10,742 nucleotides of DNA from an uncultured Oscillospiraceae bacterium. Lineage in GTDB: Bacteria > Bacillota > Clostridia > Oscillospirales > Oscillospiraceae. The position numbers were made by a program, and so were the translations under genes. Below, in pieces: positions 7,599 through 10,742 of this stretch; within the stretch, counting starts at the first letter, position 1; each line of letters opens with the position of its first letter. Where the stretch lies: the NCBI GenBank assembly GCA_934569215.1, contig CAKTKF010000014.1, forward strand, positions 1-10,742. Direction: 5' to 3'. The notes below the pieces were generated by a model that ran no database searches, was not told the DNA's origin, and saw only the letters and a list, made by a program, of their open reading frames with translations.

Positions 7599-9359
7599 TT
7601 ATTCCCCCAGCAGGTGATCTGCGTATTTTTCTGCCATGGTGTGCCAGCTTTCCAGCGACTGCCCCATATCCGCGCCGCAGGACTCCCGATAAAGCGCCCA
7701 GACGAACCAGTAATAGGCGATGATGGCCGTGTAGGCCATGTAGTGGAAGCGGCCGGATGCGTTGTATCCGCTTCCCAGGTATTCCTTGATGAACCGTTCC
7801 GCTTCCGGGAAATCGTACATGGCATCTACGATATAGTAGCCAACGTCAATTCCGGGGTCTGAAAAGCCCGCGTACTCCCAGTCGATGAGATATACGTCCC
7901 CGTCAGGCAGGAGCATCCAGTTGGGACGGTAGGTGTCGCCGTGGCAGAAGCATTTTTTCACCCCGTCGCCCAGGGCCATTTGGTAAAGTTTGCCGATTTT
8001 TTCTTTTAGCGCTTCGTGGGCAGCAAAGCAGTGGGGATCCTTCTCCGTCAACAGTTTCTGCATGTTCAGCGCGTCCTCCCAGGGGCGCATACCGTAATCT
8101 ACCTTCACGTCCGAAGCATGGAGTCTCCGCAGGACGGACAGCACCTTCTGGGAATCGGCAAAGCTTCCGTAATCCGGCTCCCGGAATTGGGGGACAAATT
8201 TGGAGATTTTCCACCCCTCGTTGACATCGGCGTAGATATATGTCGGGTCGATGCCCAGCTGCTTTGCCTTTATGAGAGAGGTCTTCTCGTTCCGGCGGTT
8301 GATGATGCTGTCGGTGCCGTCCCCCGGGTGGCGGTAGATGTAGTCCACACCGTCAATTTTGAAAAGGAAGGACGTGTTGGTCATGCCTTCGCTGACGTTC
8401 CGGAAGTCTGCAATGTCTTCCTCGTCGCAGCGGAATACCAGCTTGATGTTGCGGATAATGCCGCTGTGGGTGTGGCTTAAGTACTGGGTGTCGAATTGGC
8501 GCAGCTCCTCGAAATAGTCGAACTCGAAAATCGTGCCGGGGGCGTATTCCTTATAATACATGGGCGGCAGCCGGGAAAGGTAGTCCTTCACCAACCACTC
8601 CCAGAAGCAGGCGTGATAGCGGCCAACCTCCCGGTCGGCTTCTGCCAGGGCAAGGAAGGCGTCGGAGAATGCTTCCCGCCAGAAGGAATGCCCCAGAAGC
8701 ACACGCCCTGCGTCCCGGTGTTCTGCCATCCGGATGATTTTTCCGTCGCCGTCCGTGTCAACATACATTTCGTTCACCGCTTCGCTGACGGACAGACCGG
8801 CGTAAAAGGTCTGGTACTCAAAGCGGTTGAAGGGATTTTCCACAAAATAGCTGTCGCTGACGCAGACGTAGGTATTTTTCAGCTCGGCTCGGGCGAGGTA
8901 CAGGCTTTCGATGTTGTTCTTGATGTTGAACGCGTCGTTGATGACGAATTTGACGCCGTACTTCTCCTTCAGATAGAAGAACATTTCCTTCTTGTAGCCC
9001 AGAACCACCGTGATGTTGTCGATCCCGGCGGCTCTCAGCTGCTGGATTTGCCGCTCGATCAGCCGTTCCCCCTTTACCTCGAACAGCCCCTTGGGCTGCT
9101 CCAGAGAGAGAGGGATGAATCTGGTGGAAGCGCCCGCCGCCAGAATGACCGCGTTGTCTACCCGGTAGGGTTCCAGCGCGGCAAGACCCGCCCCGGTCAA
9201 CGCGCCGGTGTCCCGGGCAATCAGTCCCGCGTCCGTCAGGGCGTTGATGGCGGCCTGATCGTCCAGCGCGCGGGTGCGGCTAATGTCCGACGTGCAGCCG
9301 CCCCGGCCCTGCTTGCCGTTGTACAGGTCGTTGAGAATGTAAAACTCGTGTTTTGTCAT
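7599..9359 (-). CDS. wHTH-LicC-LicA fusion: phosphocholine cytidylyltransferase and choline kinase
   Basis: The protein has 586 residues in three parts. Residues 1-65 form a small winged-helix segment ending in LAALEPYRV. Residues 69-298 are a LicC-type nucleotidyltransferase, with LAAGASTRF (73-81), PKG (89-91), GYKKE (120-124), a metal-site candidate D168 in VSDSYF, and IFEFDYFEELRQFD (276-289), which is typical of LicC. Residues 300-586 are a LicA-type choline kinase of the aminoglycoside-phosphotransferase fold, with the nucleotide-binding NTSFLFKIDG strand pair, HGDxxxxN (473-480) and metal-binding IDWEYAG (492-498). The kinase would make phosphocholine and the transferase CDP-choline, the donor for phosphocholine on cell-surface glycans or teichoic acids. 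The lic transferase partner (LicD) is not in the window. Choline is inferred from the family; ethanolamine or another amino alcohol is possible. The gene starts 12 bases after the amidohydrolase stop, so the two are probably co-transcribed. Confidence 0.88.
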   Translation of the reverse strand: MTKHEFYILNDLYNGKQGRGGCTSDISRTRALDDQAAINALTDAGLIARDTGALTGAGLAALEPYRVDNAVILAAGASTRFIPLSLEQPKGLFEVKGERLIERQIQQLRAAGIDNITVVLGYKKEMFFYLKEKYGVKFVINDAFNIKNNIESLYLARAELKNTYVCVSDSYFVENPFNRFEYQTFYAGLSVSEAVNEMYVDTDGDGKIIRMAEHRDAGRVLLGHSFWREAFSDAFLALAEADREVGRYHACFWEWLVKDYLSRLPPMYYKEYAPGTIFEFDYFEELRQFDTQYLSHTHSGIIRNIKLVFRCDEEDIADFRNVSEGMTNTSFLFKIDGVDYIYRHPGDGTDSIINRRNEKTSLIKAKQLGIDPTYIYADVNEGWKISKFVPQFREPDYGSFADSQKVLSVLRRLHASDVKVDYGMRPWEDALNMQKLLTEKDPHCFAAHEALKEKIGKLYQMALGDGVKKCFCHGDTYRPNWMLLPDGDVYLIDWEYAGFSDPGIDVGYYIVDAMYDFPEAERFIKEYLGSGYNASGRFHYMAYTAIIAYYWFVWALYRESCGADMGQSLESWHTMAEKYADHLLGE

Positions 9360-9365
9360 AGAATT

Positions 9366-9373
9366 CCGCCTTT
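9366..9373 (-). promoter_or_regulatory. Ribosome binding site overlapping the preceding stop codon
   Basis: AAAGGCGG, one mismatch from AAAGGAGG, lies 6 bases before ATG 9359. It shares bases with the TAA stop (9374-9372) of the amidohydrolase. This arrangement suggests translational coupling of the two genes. Confidence 0.7.
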
Positions 9374-10742
9374 ACGCCTTGTTCCGGGAGGTCAGCCCCC
9401 GGAGCATCATGGGAAGAATGCTTTCCCGGCAGCTTTCGTAGGGCTTTCCTCCCAGGTACAGCCGCTCTACCCGAATATCCTTGAGCTTGTCCTTGGGGAC
9501 GGTGTACGGGTTTTCCGACAGCACCGCCATATCCGCGATTTTCCCGGCTTCCAGACTGCCCCGTTCCTGTTCGTCAAAGGCCGCCCACGCGCCGTTGTAG
9601 GTACACATCCGCAGAGCGTCCTGAACGCAGACCGCCTGACCGGCGTTGTCGTTGTTCACCGCCCTGTCTATCCAGGCAATGGGGTCGGGGGTGGTACATG
9701 GGGCGTCGGAGCCGAAGGAAACCACAATGCCGTTGTCTCGGAACGTTTTGATAGGGTTCAGCTTTTCCAGACGGTCGTGTCCCAGAATGCGTTCAAGGTA
9801 ATCGTCCGGCTCCTGTTTCCAGCCGATGAACGCGCTCTGCATGGGCATCTGGATATGATAGTCCCGGCAAACCGCAATGCCCTCCGGGGTGGGCAGGCAG
9901 TCGTGGATGATACCGTGGCGGTGATCTTTTCTGGGGAAATCGTCCAGCGCCGCTTTTATCGCCCGGCAGGCCTGGTCAAATGCCTTGTCGCCGATGGCGT
10001 GCAGCTCAATTTGCAGCCCTGCCCGGTTGGCTTCCTTGCAGAAATCGATGACCTTCTGATCGTCGTAGTACAATACGCCCTCGCCGCCGAGTTCGTCGGC
10101 GTAGGGCGCGTTCAGCGCCGCGTCATGGGAGCCGAAGCAGCCGTCCAGAGCGCAGGCGAAGCAGCCGCCAATGCGGGGAAGTTTGCGACTAGTGGCCGTT
10201 TTCACCTGCATGCTCTGGGGGAAGACACGAATCTGGAACCCGTTTTTCAGCCCCTTGGCAAAGAGCTTTTCCAGGGTGATGTCCAGATCTCCCGCAAAGC
10301 CCACGCCGCTGACGGTGTGGACGCAGCCGATGCCCCGGCTCGCCTGAAAATCCACCGCCGATTGCATATTGTGGATCAGCTCGGGGATGGACAGAGAATT
10401 GGTCAACGCGTTGGAAAAGGCGAAAAACGCCTCCTGATTCATTTCTCCCGTGTCCGGGTGGTAGCCCCGCAGGTGCTTTACTTTGCTTTCCATGGCGTTC
10501 AGGAGCTTGGAATTGACGATGCAGGCGTGGCCGTCGTATTTTACCACCATGATCTCCTTGTCGGGACACACGGCGTCCAGCTCCCGGCGGCTGATGAGCC
10601 GCCCTTCCTTTACGCAGTAAGGGGACGCGCCGAAGGCAATCAGCGTCTTCTTGGAGGACTGCGCCGCGAACCGCTTCACCATCTCCATGATCTCGGCGTT
10701 GGACGCCGCGTCCATGACGTTCAGCCCTGCGTGGAAGGTGGA
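9372..10742 (-). CDS. YtcJ-like amidohydrolase family protein, N-terminus outside window
   Basis: Of this protein 456 residues are visible. The frame stays open to the right edge (STFHAGLNVM precedes the first internal Met), so an internal ATG at 10715 is not the start. Family landmarks in order are DGHACIVNS, LDGCFGSHDAAL, HAIGDKAF (near 10001), HGIIHDC, GSDAPCTTPDP (near 9713), and the C-terminal ARG-like tail GSLEAGKIADMAVLSENP followed by V-x-x-L-Y-L-GGKPY. These belong to metal-dependent hydrolases of the amidohydrolase_3 type, which cleave amides or related bonds. The N-terminal HxH metal site should lie a few residues beyond the edge. No signal peptide can be judged. The substrate is unknown. 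Linkage to the choline-activation gene hints at release or recycling of an amine compound, which is only an inference. Confidence 0.88.
   Translation of the reverse strand, partial: STFHAGLNVMDAASNAEIMEMVKRFAAQSSKKTLIAFGASPYCVKEGRLISRRELDAVCPDKEIMVVKYDGHACIVNSKLLNAMESKVKHLRGYHPDTGEMNQEAFFAFSNALTNSLSIPELIHNMQSAVDFQASRGIGCVHTVSGVGFAGDLDITLEKLFAKGLKNGFQIRVFPQSMQVKTATSRKLPRIGGCFACALDGCFGSHDAALNAPYADELGGEGVLYYDDQKVIDFCKEANRAGLQIELHAIGDKAFDQACRAIKAALDDFPRKDHRHGIIHDCLPTPEGIAVCRDYHIQMPMQSAFIGWKQEPDDYLERILGHDRLEKLNPIKTFRDNGIVVSFGSDAPCTTPDPIAWIDRAVNNDNAGQAVCVQDALRMCTYNGAWAAFDEQERGSLEAGKIADMAVLSENPYTVPKDKLKDIRVERLYLGGKPYESCRESILPMMLRGLTSRNKA

Noticed and set aside
7391..7825. Minus-strand frame of 144 codons over the terminator
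   Set aside because: It overlaps the end of the kinase gene out of frame, runs through the terminator and promoter, and has no good ribosome site.
10189..10569. Minus-strand frame of 126 codons inside the amidohydrolase gene
   Set aside because: It is out of frame with the amidohydrolase, whose family motifs run through the whole stretch without a frameshift.

Overview
The window looks like chromosome from a GC-rich gut-type Firmicute, most likely class Clostridia near Oscillospiraceae. This is an inference from the style of the signal peptide, strong AGGAGG ribosome sites, a wHTH-LicC-LicA fusion enzyme and a giant repeat-built exported protein; no rRNA or marker gene fixes the taxon. All genes supported here lie on the minus strand, so transcription runs from the right edge to the left edge. 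No tRNA, rRNA, CRISPR array or insertion sequence was seen.

In transcription order: (1) 10742-9372, an amidohydrolase of the YtcJ-like type, missing its N-terminus at the window edge. (2) Twelve bases later, 9359-7599, a three-part protein: an N-terminal winged helix, a LicC-type nucleotidyltransferase and a LicA-type choline kinase. This is the signature of phosphocholine activation for decorating surface glycans. A strong intrinsic terminator (stem 7529-7559) ends this unit. (3) A 273-base intergenic region holds that terminator, a perfect 12-bp palindrome, an inverted repeat TGCCAAA-N17-TTTGGCA and a good sigma-A promoter. (4) 7325-4962, a GTG-started MalT/LAL-type ATP-binding LuxR regulator of 787 residues. 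(5) After 63 bases, 4898 to the left edge, a secreted protein open for at least 1632 codons. It has a signal peptide, a Thr/Pro/Ala-rich linker, five copies of a parallel beta-helix-like module, Cys/His-rich knuckles between modules, Ig-like domains and a YDG motif where the window cuts it.

The left 4.9 kb is easy to misread. The giant gene runs off the edge without a stop, and a codon-aligned antisense frame of more than 1100 codons lies on the plus strand across it. The minus-strand frame has the start, ribosome site, signal peptide and domain repeats, so it is the real gene.

The working model is inference: the stand-alone regulator, which has its own promoter and a likely operator, controls the giant surface protein directly downstream, perhaps by read-through, in response to an unknown small molecule. 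The upstream pair may modify the cell surface with phosphocholine. Two surface-directed units side by side suggest a host- or mucus-interaction locus, but nothing in the sequence proves that they are functionally linked.
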